Shown in pieces: positions 9,201 to 17,340 of a stretch of DNA of 64,000 bases. The stretch's first letter is position 1, and every line of letters starts with the position of its first letter. Source of the DNA: CAZGAH01 sp964523295 (GTDB lineage: Bacteria > Desulfobacterota > Desulfovibrionia > Desulfovibrionales > Desulfovibrionaceae). Location of the stretch: the NCBI GenBank assembly GCA_964523295.1, contig CAZGAH010000004.1, positions 48,549 to 112,548 on the forward strand, written 5' to 3'. The translations under genes and the position numbers were made by a program. The notes below the pieces were generated by a model. It ran no database searches. It was given only the letters and a program-made list of their open reading frames with translations, and was not told the DNA's origin.

Positions 9201-10434
9201 GACAGCCTGCCAGCCCAGGCCCGACTACCCCACCGATGATCGCGATCACCTGAAAACAGGCGACAAGACGCTGCTCATCATCGAGGATGATCCGAATTTT
9301 TCGCGGATACTCTGTAACATCGGCCAGGAAAAGGGTTTCAAGTGCATCATCTCCCCGGACGGCGAAAAGGGCCTGGACCTGGCGGGCAACCTTACTCCCA
9401 GCGCCATCGTCCTGGACATCGGCCTGCCCGGCATGGACGGCATGAAGGTGATGGATCAGCTCAAGAATTCACCCAAAACCCGACATATCCCCGTCCACGT
9501 CATCTCCGCCTTCGACGAATCCCTGGACGCCATGCGCATGGGCGCCATCGGTTACCTGACCAAGCCGGTCAGCATGGAGCAGCTCGACCAGGTCTTCGAC
9601 CGCATCGACGATCTCATCTCCAGGCCGGTAAAAAAGCTCCTGGTCGTCGAAGACAATCCGAGCCAACGGCAGGCCATCATCGAGCTTATCGGGAACAACG
9701 ACGTTCAGAGCCGGGCCGTGGGCAGGGGAGACGAGGCATGGGCCTTGCTGCAACACGAGCAGTTCGACTGCATCATCCTCGATCTCGGACTGGCGGACAT
9801 GCCCGGCATCGAGCTGCTCGAGCGCATCGACGCCAATCCAAAACTTGCGCGTATCCCGATCATCATCTACACTGGTCGGGACATTACGCCCAAAGAAGAG
9901 GCCAGGCTGGCCAGGCTGTCCGACAGCATCATCATCAAGGGTGTGCGTTCGCCGGAGCGGCTGCTCGATGAAACAGCGCTCTTTCTTCACCGCGTGCAGG
10001 CCAATCTGCCGCAGGAAAAGCAGCGCATGCTCAAGAAGGTCCACGACCGCCAGTCCATCCTGGAAGACAAAAAAATACTCGTCATCGACGACGACCGCCG
10101 CAACATCTACGCCATTTCCGCCGTGCTTGAGAGTCACGGCATGAAGGTGTTCAGCGGCGATACCGGCAGGGAGTGTCTGGCGATGCTGGAAAAACATGGC
10201 GATGTCGATCTCGTGCTCATGGATATTATGATGCCCGAAATGGACGGTTACGAAGCCATACGCACCATCCGCCAGGACCCGCGGTTCAAGGCCCTGCCCA
10301 TCATTGCGCTCACCGCCAAGGCAATGCTCGGCGATCGCGGCAAATGCATCGAGGCCGGCGCCAACGACTATCTGGCCAAGCCCGTCGACACCGACAAACT
10401 GCTCTCGCTGTTGCGGGTGTGGCTCTATACATGA
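6232..10434 (+). CDS. Hybrid sensor kinase: Cache-like sensor, HAMP, GAF, kinase and three receivers
   Basis: 1400 residues from the ATG at 6232; upstream codons overlap the previous kinase and are rejected. Order: transmembrane helix near 10-28, a large periplasmic region of Cache type, second membrane helix (MYMVGVIILAVMTLLALFAA), HAMP, GAF (after EQDWLKTGK), coiled coil of the NEELAE type, HisKA with His about 738 (NMSHELRTPL), HATPase (LLTNAFKF, DTGIGV, GTGLGLA), then three receivers with likely phospho-Asp near 1062 (LDIGLPGMDG), 1184 (LDLGLADMPG) and 1331 (MDIMMPEMDG). The HAMP-GAF-coiled-coil core is plainly homologous to the preceding kinase, so the pair probably arose by duplication. 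The stop overlaps the CheR start as ATGA. Confidence 0.92.
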   Translation: MKRRLQIGMKGKLLMTFLAASIFSFGLAGWWGNRLAESVLVDETFNQLESVRQGKKNALETLFRTMGNQLHTLAEDRMTIAALSEFSAQYQTLLAQSGVSDARLVRMRQALRSFYAVDFANEYRRRNDNRAPDVLPYFTSLSPGAIALQYLYIADNPNPPGDKALQDRAADTAGYHDVHARYHPLFHDYLTRFGYEDILLVDGNTDAVVYSVAKHIDFAASLADGLLATSGLGAACRQAKQSGGPVVSFVDFGLYEPDFGAPICFLAIPVDAGDRKAGVLVFAVSGASINTLLQENSGLGQSGETYLVNPDRLLRSDTRLDPRTYGLVESLRNPGKALISSETAALALQGKSGQKTVVNYRGATVLSSYAPVQVFDRVWALLVETDLSEALQPVQRMNTSMYMVGVIILAVMTLLALFAARRFSAPLVKGCAFAEAITGGNYNATLRLPGRDEAGALARALNQMARSLSEQDWLKTGKSELNDQLRGELGIEELGRRCISYLVQHLDAQLGAFYLLQGKYLVLTASYAFCDRRGNLSRIAIGEGLVGQAALEQELIVFHRPAHSTPALHYGIDQTVPDYFLCAPIVFERSLLGILQIGSSREFTPLMRQLITENIENIAISLHSAQTRSEVQELLRFSQEQADVLEAQHAQLKSANSELQAQTEALRASEESLQTQQEELRVTNEELAERSHALEEQRNAIRNKNVQLKKAHNEIRRKAQELELASKYKSEFLANMSHELRTPLNSILILAQLLKENRENNLTDKQLEFANTIYTSGAGLLALINEVLDLSKVEAGKMELEIRDLELSDLAEGLIRTFAPIAASKGLQLDVEVDPTLPPSIHTDSRRVLQIIHNLLTNAFKFTERGGVLVSIQSPAEDMDLPRCGLTPAQAVAIAVTDTGIGVAEDKQALIFEAFQQADGTTNRKYGGTGLGLAISREFAILLGGEIQLISAPDEGSTFTLVLPLVFTPQADSDTSRTTYREVETFDDPATACQPRPDYPTDDRDHLKTGDKTLLIIEDDPNFSRILCNIGQEKGFKCIISPDGEKGLDLAGNLTPSAIVLDIGLPGMDGMKVMDQLKNSPKTRHIPVHVISAFDESLDAMRMGAIGYLTKPVSMEQLDQVFDRIDDLISRPVKKLLVVEDNPSQRQAIIELIGNNDVQSRAVGRGDEAWALLQHEQFDCIILDLGLADMPGIELLERIDANPKLARIPIIIYTGRDITPKEEARLARLSDSIIIKGVRSPERLLDETALFLHRVQANLPQEKQRMLKKVHDRQSILEDKKILVIDDDRRNIYAISAVLESHGMKVFSGDTGRECLAMLEKHGDVDLVLMDIMMPEMDGYEAIRTIRQDPRFKALPIIALTAKAMLGDRGKCIEAGANDYLAKPVDTDKLLSLLRVWLYT

Positions 10435-11282
10435 CCAGCCACGACGGTGGAACGCTCCATCTTGACGTCGAAAACATTGAGATCGAACTGATCCTCGAGG
10501 CCATTCGACTGCGCTACGGCCACGATTTCAGAAACTACTCCCGTGCGCACGTCAAGCGACGTATTCTTCATCGTCAGAGCCTTTCCGGCCTGGATCGGCT
10601 CTGCGACCTGCAATACGGCATCCTGCATGACCGGGCCATGTTCGAGGCCCTGCTGCTCGATCTCTCCATCAACGTCACCGAGATGTTCAGGGATCCCTCC
10701 TTCTATCTGGCCCTGCGCAACGAGGTCATGCCCCTGCTGCGCACCTATCCCTTCATCAAGGTCTGGCACGCCGGCTGTTCCTCCGGGGAAGAAGTCTATT
10801 CCATGGCCATCGTGCTCAAAGAAGAGGACATGTATGACCACGCGCAGGTCTATGCCACGGATTTCAATCAGATGATCCTGCAGCGGGCCAAAGAGGCGAC
10901 CTATCCCATCAATCTGATCAAGGAGTACACCGCCAACTACCAGAAAGCCGGCGGGCAGGCCTCGTTCGCCGATTATTACATCGCCAAGTACGAAACCGTG
11001 ATCATCGAGCAGTCGTTGAAGCGACGTATCGTCTTCGCCGACCACAATCTCGTTACCGACGGGGTATTCGGCGAGATGAACATGATCATCTGCCGTAACG
11101 TGCTCATCTACTTCAACCGCGAACTCCAGGACCGGGTCATCAAACTTTTTCTCGACAGCCTCTGCCCCGGCGGCTTCCTCTGCCTGGGGTCCAAAGAATC
11201 CTTGAAATTCTCCAAGTACGCGGAAGCATTCGAGCCTGTGGTCGAAAAAGAAAAAATGTATAAAAAGCGTCTGGGGATCTGA
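10431..11282 (+). CDS. cheR: CheR-type protein-glutamate O-methyltransferase
   Basis: 283 residues, the usual CheR length. N-terminal helical domain (IRLRYGHDFRNYSRAHVKRRILHR), then the SAM-binding motif VWHAGCSSGEEVYS (about 111-124). Further along are YATDFNQ and the late motif MNMIICRNVLIYF. In chemotaxis CheR methylates glutamates on receptors. Here no receptor, CheA or CheW is next to it. It overlaps the hybrid kinase by 4 nt (ATGA) and is followed by a CheB-type esterase. The likely substrate is therefore a coiled coil of one of the two kinases, though the chemoreceptor at 32.9 kb is an alternative. Start fixed by the overlap. Confidence 0.92.
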   Translation: MTSHDGGTLHLDVENIEIELILEAIRLRYGHDFRNYSRAHVKRRILHRQSLSGLDRLCDLQYGILHDRAMFEALLLDLSINVTEMFRDPSFYLALRNEVMPLLRTYPFIKVWHAGCSSGEEVYSMAIVLKEEDMYDHAQVYATDFNQMILQRAKEATYPINLIKEYTANYQKAGGQASFADYYIAKYETVIIEQSLKRRIVFADHNLVTDGVFGEMNMIICRNVLIYFNRELQDRVIKLFLDSLCPGGFLCLGSKESLKFSKYAEAFEPVVEKEKMYKKRLGI

Positions 11283-11312
11283 GGCTCCCGGACAAAACGG
11301 ACTGTTATCGGC

Positions 11313-11951
11313 ATGAGTGATATCTCTTGCACCAGCGACCTTCGCTACGATGCGGTGGTTATCGGCGTCTCCGCGGGCGGATTAAAGGCCTTGCGGACTA
11401 TTTTACCGGCATTGAGTCCGTATTTTCCCGTCCCTGTTCTCGTTGTCCAGCATCTCAGCCCGCAGGCCGACGACTTTCTTGCCCGTTTTCTCAATGAGAT
11501 CAGCCAGGTCAAGGTCAAGGAAGCCGATGAAAAAGAACCCTTGCTGCCCGGCACGGTCTACCTTGCGCCGCCCAACTACCATCTGCTTGTGGAGACCGAC
11601 AAAACCCTGTCCCTGTCCGTGGAGGGGCGCGTTAATTACGCCCGGCCTTCGATTGATGTGCTCTTTCTGACCGCCTCCGAGGCCTTCGGGGCGAGGCTCA
11701 TCGGTCTGGTGCTGACCGGCGCGAACGACGACGGCAGCCGCGGACTCAAGCGCATCAAACAGCGTGGCGGCCTGGCGCTGGTCCAGGACCCGGCAACGGC
11801 CGACGCGGACCACATGCCCCGCGCAGCCATTACCGCGGCCAACCCGGATGCCATCATCCCCTTGCAGGAGATTGCTGCCTTTCTGGAGTGCGCTGTCTAC
11901 GGCATCGAGCACTGTCCGGGAAAGCAGCAAAGCCCGCCCGACCCCGCCTGA
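11313..11951 (+). CDS. CheB-type methylesterase domain protein, no receiver
   Basis: 212 residues covering only the catalytic half of CheB. The Ser-His-Asp triad is visible: Ser20 in GVSAGG, His47 in VVQHLS and an Asp in GANDDG (139/140). GTVYLAPPNYHL is also typical. In chemotactic CheB an N-terminal receiver controls the esterase. Here that part is absent, so control would come from protein partners or the adjacent receiver-kinase. It follows CheR by 30 nt and ends 18 nt from a convergent gene. Together the pair could set the methylation state of the kinase coiled coils. Confidence 0.9.
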   Translation: MSDISCTSDLRYDAVVIGVSAGGLKALRTILPALSPYFPVPVLVVQHLSPQADDFLARFLNEISQVKVKEADEKEPLLPGTVYLAPPNYHLLVETDKTLSLSVEGRVNYARPSIDVLFLTASEAFGARLIGLVLTGANDDGSRGLKRIKQRGGLALVQDPATADADHMPRAAITAANPDAIIPLQEIAAFLECAVYGIEHCPGKQQSPPDPA

Positions 11952-11969
11952 CGCCACCGACGCCCGGCC

Positions 11970-13280
11970 TTATCTGATGGGCAGCAAGATGAAAAAGGTG
12001 GTCCCTTTTCCCGGCTCGCTCTGCGCCCAGAGACGGCCTCCGTGGTGTTGCACGATGTGGTTGCTGATGGGAACGCCCAGGCCCGTCCCCTGCGGTTTGT
12101 CGGTCAGACCGTCCCCGGTCTGGCGAAAGATGGCGAATACGCTCTCGTATTCACTGGCGGAAAAGCCGCGACCGGTATCCTGCACGGTGATGAGCACGGC
12201 GTGCCCACGGTTGACGGCACGACAGGCAATATGCCCGTGATCGGTAAACTTGACGGCGTTGGCGAGGAGACTGCCAATGGCCTGAACCAGTCTGATCCGG
12301 TCTCCGGTGATGATCGGCAAATCGGGAGCAATCTCCAGCTTGAATTCAAGCCCTTTCTCCTCGATGGCCCGGGCATGGGCCGTAACGGCTTGCCTGATCA
12401 CCTCGGCCAGGTCCACCCGCCCTTTGCTCCATTGGACCTCGCCGGTCTCCATCTGCGTGATATCAAGCACGTCACGAATCCTGGTCGTCAAACGCCTGGC
12501 CTCGGCGATGATGATGTCGATATTCTGATCCACGCGCTGCATGGCCTTGCGCGTGGCGGTGGCATTCGGATCTACCGTCGCGTCGTCACAGAAATGGGGA
12601 TACAGGGACTCGTGCAGGACATGTCGGATACGCGAGGCAAACCCCAGCACCGAGGTCAACGGGCTGAGAAGCTCGTGAGAGACATTGGAGAGAAAGGCGG
12701 TTTTCATATCGTCGAGCGCCTTAAGCTCCGCATAGGCCTTTTCCAGCTCCGCAGTGCGCTCCTGGACACGCTTCTCCAGATGCAGGTTCAAATCTTCCAA
12801 CTGCTTATACGCCTCGGCCAGGCTGCCCGTCAGCTCGAGCAGTCCGCGTTCATTGAGAATGCGGTTGTTCATCTCCTGCCTGAAGAGCAGAACGGACTTG
12901 ACCCTGGCCAGCAGTTCGATCTTACGCACCGGCTTGCCGATGTAATCCAGCGCGCCGGCAGCAAAGGCGTTCTGAAGACTCTCTTCGTCGTCGCTGCCGG
13001 TGACCATGACGACGGGAACGTCCTCGATCGTCGGGTCGGCCTTGATCAGGCGCAGAGTCTCAATGCCGCTCAACCCGGGCATGTTGATGTCCATGAGCAC
13101 CAGATCCACCGCCTCGCCAGGCACCTGAGACCGCTGCCGCAGCAGCTCCAGGGCCTGCTCGCCCGAAGACGCCGTGACCAGACTCGGGTACCCGGCCTTC
13201 AACAGTATCGTCTTCAGCAGCAGCAGAGAAGAATCGGAGTCGTCGACGATGAGCAGGGTCGTATCGGTCGCGTTGCTCAT
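11970..13280 (-). CDS. Response-regulator/histidine-kinase protein (REC-HisKA-HATPase)
   Basis: 436 residues, no membrane segment. Receiver first (phospho-Asp about 64, VLMDINMPGLSG; conserved late K in DYIGKPVRK), then a coiled coil (LEKRVQERTAELEKAYAELKALDDMK), HisKA with His about 202 (NVSHELLSPLTS) and HATPase (ANAVKFTDHG, DTGRGF, GTGLGVPIS). The receiver in front of a kinase suggests an intermediate node whose kinase activity is set by phosphorylation from another kinase. It is transcribed towards the CheR/CheB genes and ends 18 nt away, so it is a separate transcription unit of the same module. Confidence 0.9.
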   Translation of the reverse strand: MSNATDTTLLIVDDSDSSLLLLKTILLKAGYPSLVTASSGEQALELLRQRSQVPGEAVDLVLMDINMPGLSGIETLRLIKADPTIEDVPVVMVTGSDDEESLQNAFAAGALDYIGKPVRKIELLARVKSVLLFRQEMNNRILNERGLLELTGSLAEAYKQLEDLNLHLEKRVQERTAELEKAYAELKALDDMKTAFLSNVSHELLSPLTSVLGFASRIRHVLHESLYPHFCDDATVDPNATATRKAMQRVDQNIDIIIAEARRLTTRIRDVLDITQMETGEVQWSKGRVDLAEVIRQAVTAHARAIEEKGLEFKLEIAPDLPIITGDRIRLVQAIGSLLANAVKFTDHGHIACRAVNRGHAVLITVQDTGRGFSASEYESVFAIFRQTGDGLTDKPQGTGLGVPISNHIVQHHGGRLWAQSEPGKGTTFFILLPIR

Positions 13281-13509
13281 AGAGAAACAATCCTGCCCCT
13301 CTTCAGAATGGAAAACAACCGCCCGACACGCGGGATGAACATCCCGGTAGCGATCCGAAAAACAGACGATATCACTGTTGGTGATGGAAAAGGCTGGCAG
13401 AACGTCCGCGATACGTTCCTGATACGATGAGACTGGTCGAGCAAAGGTTTTCCCCCCGTTTGCTGAACGCGTCCGGTCTGCTTTACCCTGGTCCCCGGTT
13501 CAGCAGAAA

Positions 13510-14262
13510 TCAGAGAATCTGGTCGAGAAATTTTTTCAGTCTCGGATGTTCCGCTCCGTCGAAAAATTGATCCGGTGATCCCTTTTCCAGAATTTCGCCG
13601 TGGTCCATGAAGACCACCGTGTCGGCGACCTGCCGGGCGAAGCCCATTTCGTGCGTGACCACGACCATAGTCATGCCTTCGTTGGCCAGCGCGACCATGA
13701 CGTCGAGCACCTCGCCAATCATTTCCGGATCCAGCGCCGAGGTGGGCTCGTCGAAAAGCATGATTTTGGGATTCATGGCCAGCGCCCTGGCGATGGCCAC
13801 GCGCTGCTGCTGCCCTCCCGAGAGCTTGGCGGGATAGACGTCGGCCTTGGCCTTGATGCCGACCTTGTCCAGCAGTTCCAAAGCCCTGACCTCGGCCTGT
13901 TCCCTGGGGATCTTCTTGAGCTTGACAGGTGCCAGGGTCAGATTCTGGAGCACGGTCTTGTGCGGAAAGAGGTTGAACTGCTGAAAAACCATGCCCAGTT
14001 CGGTACGAATGACGTTGATGTCGTTGTTGCGGTCGTTGATGTCCAGGCCGTCAACAATGATCCGCCCCCGGTCTATTGTTTCCAGCCGGTTGATGGTCCG
14101 CAGCAGCGTGCTCTTGCCCGAGCCGCTGGGGCCGATGATGACGGCCTTTTCGCCAGGTGCGATGGACAGGGAGACGTCGTTCAACGCCCGCAGCTGGCCA
14201 AAATACTTGAAAACCCGATCGATAGTGATTATCGGCGCTGCGGCCGTATCAGTCGCGGTCAT
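13510..14262 (-). CDS. Polar amino-acid ABC transporter, ATPase subunit
   Basis: 250 residues. Walker A GPSGSGKST, Q-loop VFQQFNLFPH, signature LSGGQQQR, Walker B IMLFDEPTSALD and switch His (VTHEMGFA) are intact. Closest in style to GlnQ/HisP/ArtP proteins that power uptake of one polar amino acid. Its first 14 nt overlap the end of the permease gene, so the two are co-translated. It is the last gene of a three-gene unit: binding protein, permease, ATPase. The 229-bp gap to the upstream divergent kinase shows no gene. Confidence 0.95.
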   Translation of the reverse strand: MTATDTAAAPIITIDRVFKYFGQLRALNDVSLSIAPGEKAVIIGPSGSGKSTLLRTINRLETIDRGRIIVDGLDINDRNNDINVIRTELGMVFQQFNLFPHKTVLQNLTLAPVKLKKIPREQAEVRALELLDKVGIKAKADVYPAKLSGGQQQRVAIARALAMNPKIMLFDEPTSALDPEMIGEVLDVMVALANEGMTMVVVTHEMGFARQVADTVVFMDHGEILEKGSPDQFFDGAEHPRLKKFLDQIL

Positions 14263-15031
14263 AGTAGTTCAACTTGTTTTCCATGAGGCTGACTCCCTTG
14301 GACAGAAGCAGCGTGATAAACAGGTACACCAGCGCGACCATGGTATAGGCCTCGAAATAATAAAAACTCTCGCTGGCGAACTCGCGCCCGCGCCGCAGCA
14401 TGTCCGAGACAGCCAGAATGGACACCAGCGAGCTGTCCTTGAGCAGGGCAATGAATTCGTTGCCTACGGGTGGCAGGATGGTCCTCCAGGCCTGCGGCAG
14501 CACCACCAGAAACATGGTCTGCGTGCGGTTGAAACCCAGCGAACGCGCCGCCTCGGTCTGGCCCTTGTCTATAGCCTCTATGCCGGCCCTGAACACCTCG
14601 CCCATATACGCCCCGTAGCAGAAGCTCATGGCGATGACTGCGGCAAAAATGTCCGGCACTTTGACAATACGGCCCAGGGCATAATAGATGTAAAAGAGTT
14701 GAACCAGCAGCGGAATGCCGCGGACGATCTCGACATAGGTCGAAGCGACGAGATTGATGAACCGGTTGCGCGAGATGCGGCCCAGGCCGGTTATCAGGCC
14801 GATCACCAGGGCCAGCACAATGGACATTACCGTAACCTGGAAGGTGACCAGAATGCCGTCGGGCAAAAACTTCAAAATACGCCAGTAGGGATCCGGGCGA
14901 AACACGATCAGACAGACAATCACCGCAATGGCCCCGATGAATGCCAGCCACCAGGCATTGAGCAGCCCTTTGTCTTTCTTGCTGGGAATGGCCGCGCCAT
15001 CTCCTATTTCTATTCTGACATTTTCCGCCAT
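14249..15031 (-). CDS. Polar amino-acid ABC transporter, permease subunit
   Basis: 260 residues, about five or six membrane helices. Contains the HisM/GlnP-type N-terminal pattern (ILVTFQVTVMSIVLALVIGLITG) and the EAA loop (IEAIDKGQTEAARSLGFNRT), which contacts the ATPase. A charged extension of about 30 residues precedes the first helix. Co-translated with the ATPase gene through a 14-nt overlap. The family usually works as a homodimer or as two different permeases; only one permease gene is here, so a homodimer is likely. Confidence 0.95.
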   Translation of the reverse strand: MAENVRIEIGDGAAIPSKKDKGLLNAWWLAFIGAIAVIVCLIVFRPDPYWRILKFLPDGILVTFQVTVMSIVLALVIGLITGLGRISRNRFINLVASTYVEIVRGIPLLVQLFYIYYALGRIVKVPDIFAAVIAMSFCYGAYMGEVFRAGIEAIDKGQTEAARSLGFNRTQTMFLVVLPQAWRTILPPVGNEFIALLKDSSLVSILAVSDMLRRGREFASESFYYFEAYTMVALVYLFITLLLSKGVSLMENKLNYYDRD

Positions 15032-15061
15032 TGGGGCCTCGTCGTCAATGAAGCAGGAGGG

Positions 15062-15087
15062 GCGCCGGGAGGATATCCTCCCGGCGC
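15062..15087. promoter_or_regulatory. Perfect 26-nt intercistronic palindrome between binding protein and permease
   Basis: GCGCCGGGAGGAT followed at once by its exact reverse complement, lying between the binding-protein stop (15115) and the permease start (15031). There is no T-run after it in the direction of transcription. Such stem-loops inside binding-protein operons commonly stabilise the upstream message and reduce read-through, giving excess binding protein over permease. That function is inferred from position. Confidence 0.6.
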
Positions 15088-15114
15088 GCCCGGTTCGTTG
15101 TTGCTCTGTTCAGC

Positions 15115-15861
15115 CTACTTGCGGCCAAACCACTTTGTCATAAGCTCGTCGTACGCTCCGCTTGCCTTGACCGCGGCCAGGCCCTTGTTGATCAGAGCCA
15201 GGGACTCGGTGTCGCCCTTCTTCACCGGCCAGCCGTAGTATTCCTTTTCCGGGGTTTCGATGATGAAGGCGATGGTCAGCTTTTCCTTGTATTCCTTTTT
15301 CTGCAGGGCGTAATCCGCGGCCACCGGGTCGTCACAGAAGACCGCGTCGATCCGGCCATTGAACAGGTCTTCCATGGCCAGGCCGATCTCGTCGTAGGAC
15401 TTGCCATTCGCGCCCTCGATCTTTTTGATGGCGAAAAAGCCCGTCGTGCCGATCTGCCCGCCGACCTGCTTGCCCTTCAGGTCGGTAACGGCCGCAATGC
15501 CGCCACCCTTCTGAACGACGACGGCCTGCTTGACTTCAAAATACGGCTCGCTGAAATCCATGGTCTTTTTCCGCTCATCGGTAATCGACACCGAGGAGGA
15601 AATGGCGTCGTACTTCCCGGCTTCCAGACCGGCAAAAATGCCGTCCCAGGCGGTATTCTTCACCACGGCCGTGAATCCCGCCGCCTTGGCCATGGCAGCG
15701 AGCAGTTCCGGAGCAAAGCCCGTAATCTCTTTATTCTCGTTCATGAATTCCATTGGCGGCCACGTACAGTCCGCAGCGAAGGTGAGGGTCTTCTCCTCCG
15801 CCCGGGCAACGCCGGACATCAGCGCAAGCAGCAATACGACCAGAAAAATTTTCCGCAGCAT
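15115..15861 (-). CDS. Periplasmic amino-acid-binding protein (SBP family 3)
   Basis: 248 residues from the ATG at 15861, chosen because a strong GGGAGG site lies just upstream and because it begins a clean signal peptide (MLRKIFLVVLLLALMSGVARA, cleaved before EEKTL). The mature part has family-3 hallmarks: WPPMEFMNENKEITGFAPEL, the 'D-x-I-x-x-x-x-x-I-T-x-E-R' strand (YDAISSSVSITDERKK) and FSEPYFE. It delivers a polar amino acid to the permease. Exact ligand cannot be read from sequence. First gene of the transporter unit; a promoter should lie in 15862-16008. Confidence 0.93.
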   Translation of the reverse strand: MLRKIFLVVLLLALMSGVARAEEKTLTFAADCTWPPMEFMNENKEITGFAPELLAAMAKAAGFTAVVKNTAWDGIFAGLEAGKYDAISSSVSITDERKKTMDFSEPYFEVKQAVVVQKGGGIAAVTDLKGKQVGGQIGTTGFFAIKKIEGANGKSYDEIGLAMEDLFNGRIDAVFCDDPVAADYALQKKEYKEKLTIAFIIETPEKEYYGWPVKKGDTESLALINKGLAAVKASGAYDELMTKWFGRK

Positions 15862-16008
15862 TCCCTTTTCCTCCCGTGAGTAATTAAGATGGTACGCCGG
15901 AGCACACGCTCTCGTACGCATTCGTGACCCAAGCAAGGCTGGCGCGCACGGTCTCTTTTGGTAGTAATATCATGCCAATGTCAACTCTTTTGTCCCCCGG
16001 CCGGCAAA

Positions 16009-17217
16009 TTACGCGTAGGCCAGGGCCGCGAAGCTCACCGCCGAATGCGTCGGCTGTTCGTGCCAGATGTCATACCCGAGCACCTGCCCCCGCGCCTGGG
16101 GAATCGCCTCGAGCAGGCAGGCCAGGGCGCTGAAGCCGCAGACATTGAAACAGTCCTGAACGCGAACGGACTCGGCCCAGAAGCCGGGCGCATCGGCAGC
16201 GGCCAGGCGTTCCAGCAACGCCGTGTCGTGGGCCTTGGCCTGCGCCTCGAGCAACGATGCCGGTTGCGGGTGTCCGAACTTGAGCCCGAAGTGCGAAAAA
16301 TCCACTCCCGCGAGCAGCAAGGTTCCCGGCGTGTCGGCCAGATCGCGCAGGACGTCCAGGAACGGACCGGCCTTCTCCAGAAAGGCATCCCGGCTGTACC
16401 GGGGCAACCCGCTCAGCAACGAGCCGCAGAGCACGGGCACGATGCTGAAGGAGTCGGGCGCCAGCACGTGCTGTAAAAAAACAACCTGGAACTCCACCGA
16501 GTGCTCGGCACGGTGGGCATAATCATCGCCGGCGCAGCACTCGCCCGCAGCCAGGCTCAACAGCCGCACGGCATCTTTATCCGTGCGCACGCGCCCAAGC
16601 GGCGTGTCGAAGTCCTTTTCGGTGAGCGAAAACAACCCATGCATCAGGCTGTGACCGACGCCGAGAACAATCACCCGCGAGGGTCTGGCCGCACGTAGCA
16701 TCTGATACGCGCAAGAATAGACGCGCGCCCCGATCTGCGGATCGATATGCGGCGCGACAAGTCCGGCCAGCTGCCCCTCCGGCGCAGAAGGCGCCGGGGC
16801 GACGCGCAGGATGGCATCGAGCTGGCTGGAAAGCGCGGCCGGATCGTCCGCAAAGGCCCGACCGGCATGAGCCGCAGGCCGGACCGGCCGGGCAGCGTAC
16901 TCGGCGAGCACCGTGGCCCGGGCCTGCGCATAGGATGGCGAATCGAGCAGAAACAAACTGTCCAGCTCGTCCAACAGCTCCCGCACCTCGACCGCGGAGA
17001 TGAGCTTGCCACCCTGCGCCTGCGCGATTTCCAGCTGCAACGCGGATACCGAACGGTTGCCGTCGAGCAACGCCAGGATGCGGCAGAACGTGGCCGGAAA
17101 GGCCAGTCCCTCGCGCACCAGCCCCAGCGCGTCGCGTATGAATACGAGCTGCTTGCCTTCATGCTGCAGGGGAAGAAATTCAAGGTCCCGACGAAGGGCC
17201 GCAGGATTTTCAGACAT
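16009..17217 (-). CDS. AmmeMemoRadiSam system protein B (Memo-like) with N-terminal extension
   Basis: 402 residues from the ATG at 17217 (GGCGGAG upstream); the longer frame adds 31 unlikely residues. The C-terminal 270 residues are a Memo domain: GLVAPHIDP, VIVLGVGHS, AHRAEHSVEFQVVFLQ and LLAGVDFSHFG supply the His/Asp/Glu residues that line the metal pocket of this extradiol-dioxygenase-like fold. The first 130 residues form a separate helical domain (DALGLVREGLAFPATF, LDGNRSVSALQLEIAQ) found in many bacterial members. In this family the usual partners are an AMMECR1 protein and a radical SAM protein; neither is adjacent. The reaction is unknown. Confidence 0.85.
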   Translation of the reverse strand: MSENPAALRRDLEFLPLQHEGKQLVFIRDALGLVREGLAFPATFCRILALLDGNRSVSALQLEIAQAQGGKLISAVEVRELLDELDSLFLLDSPSYAQARATVLAEYAARPVRPAAHAGRAFADDPAALSSQLDAILRVAPAPSAPEGQLAGLVAPHIDPQIGARVYSCAYQMLRAARPSRVIVLGVGHSLMHGLFSLTEKDFDTPLGRVRTDKDAVRLLSLAAGECCAGDDYAHRAEHSVEFQVVFLQHVLAPDSFSIVPVLCGSLLSGLPRYSRDAFLEKAGPFLDVLRDLADTPGTLLLAGVDFSHFGLKFGHPQPASLLEAQAKAHDTALLERLAAADAPGFWAESVRVQDCFNVCGFSALACLLEAIPQARGQVLGYDIWHEQPTHSAVSFAALAYA

Positions 17218-17340
17218 ACGCGTGCTCCGCCCTGCCGCGCGGGCAGGAATCACTCCGGTCACGCCGGGAGTTCGCGCTCGGGCGGCAGGGCCGCCTGCCA
17301 CCAGGCGCAAAACGAACCTGACGTTCGTGACGGGCGAGGG

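Noticed and set aside
12042..13430. 462-codon plus-strand frame opposite the receiver-kinase
   Set aside because: Antisense shadow; the minus strand encodes a complete REC-HisKA-HATPase protein.
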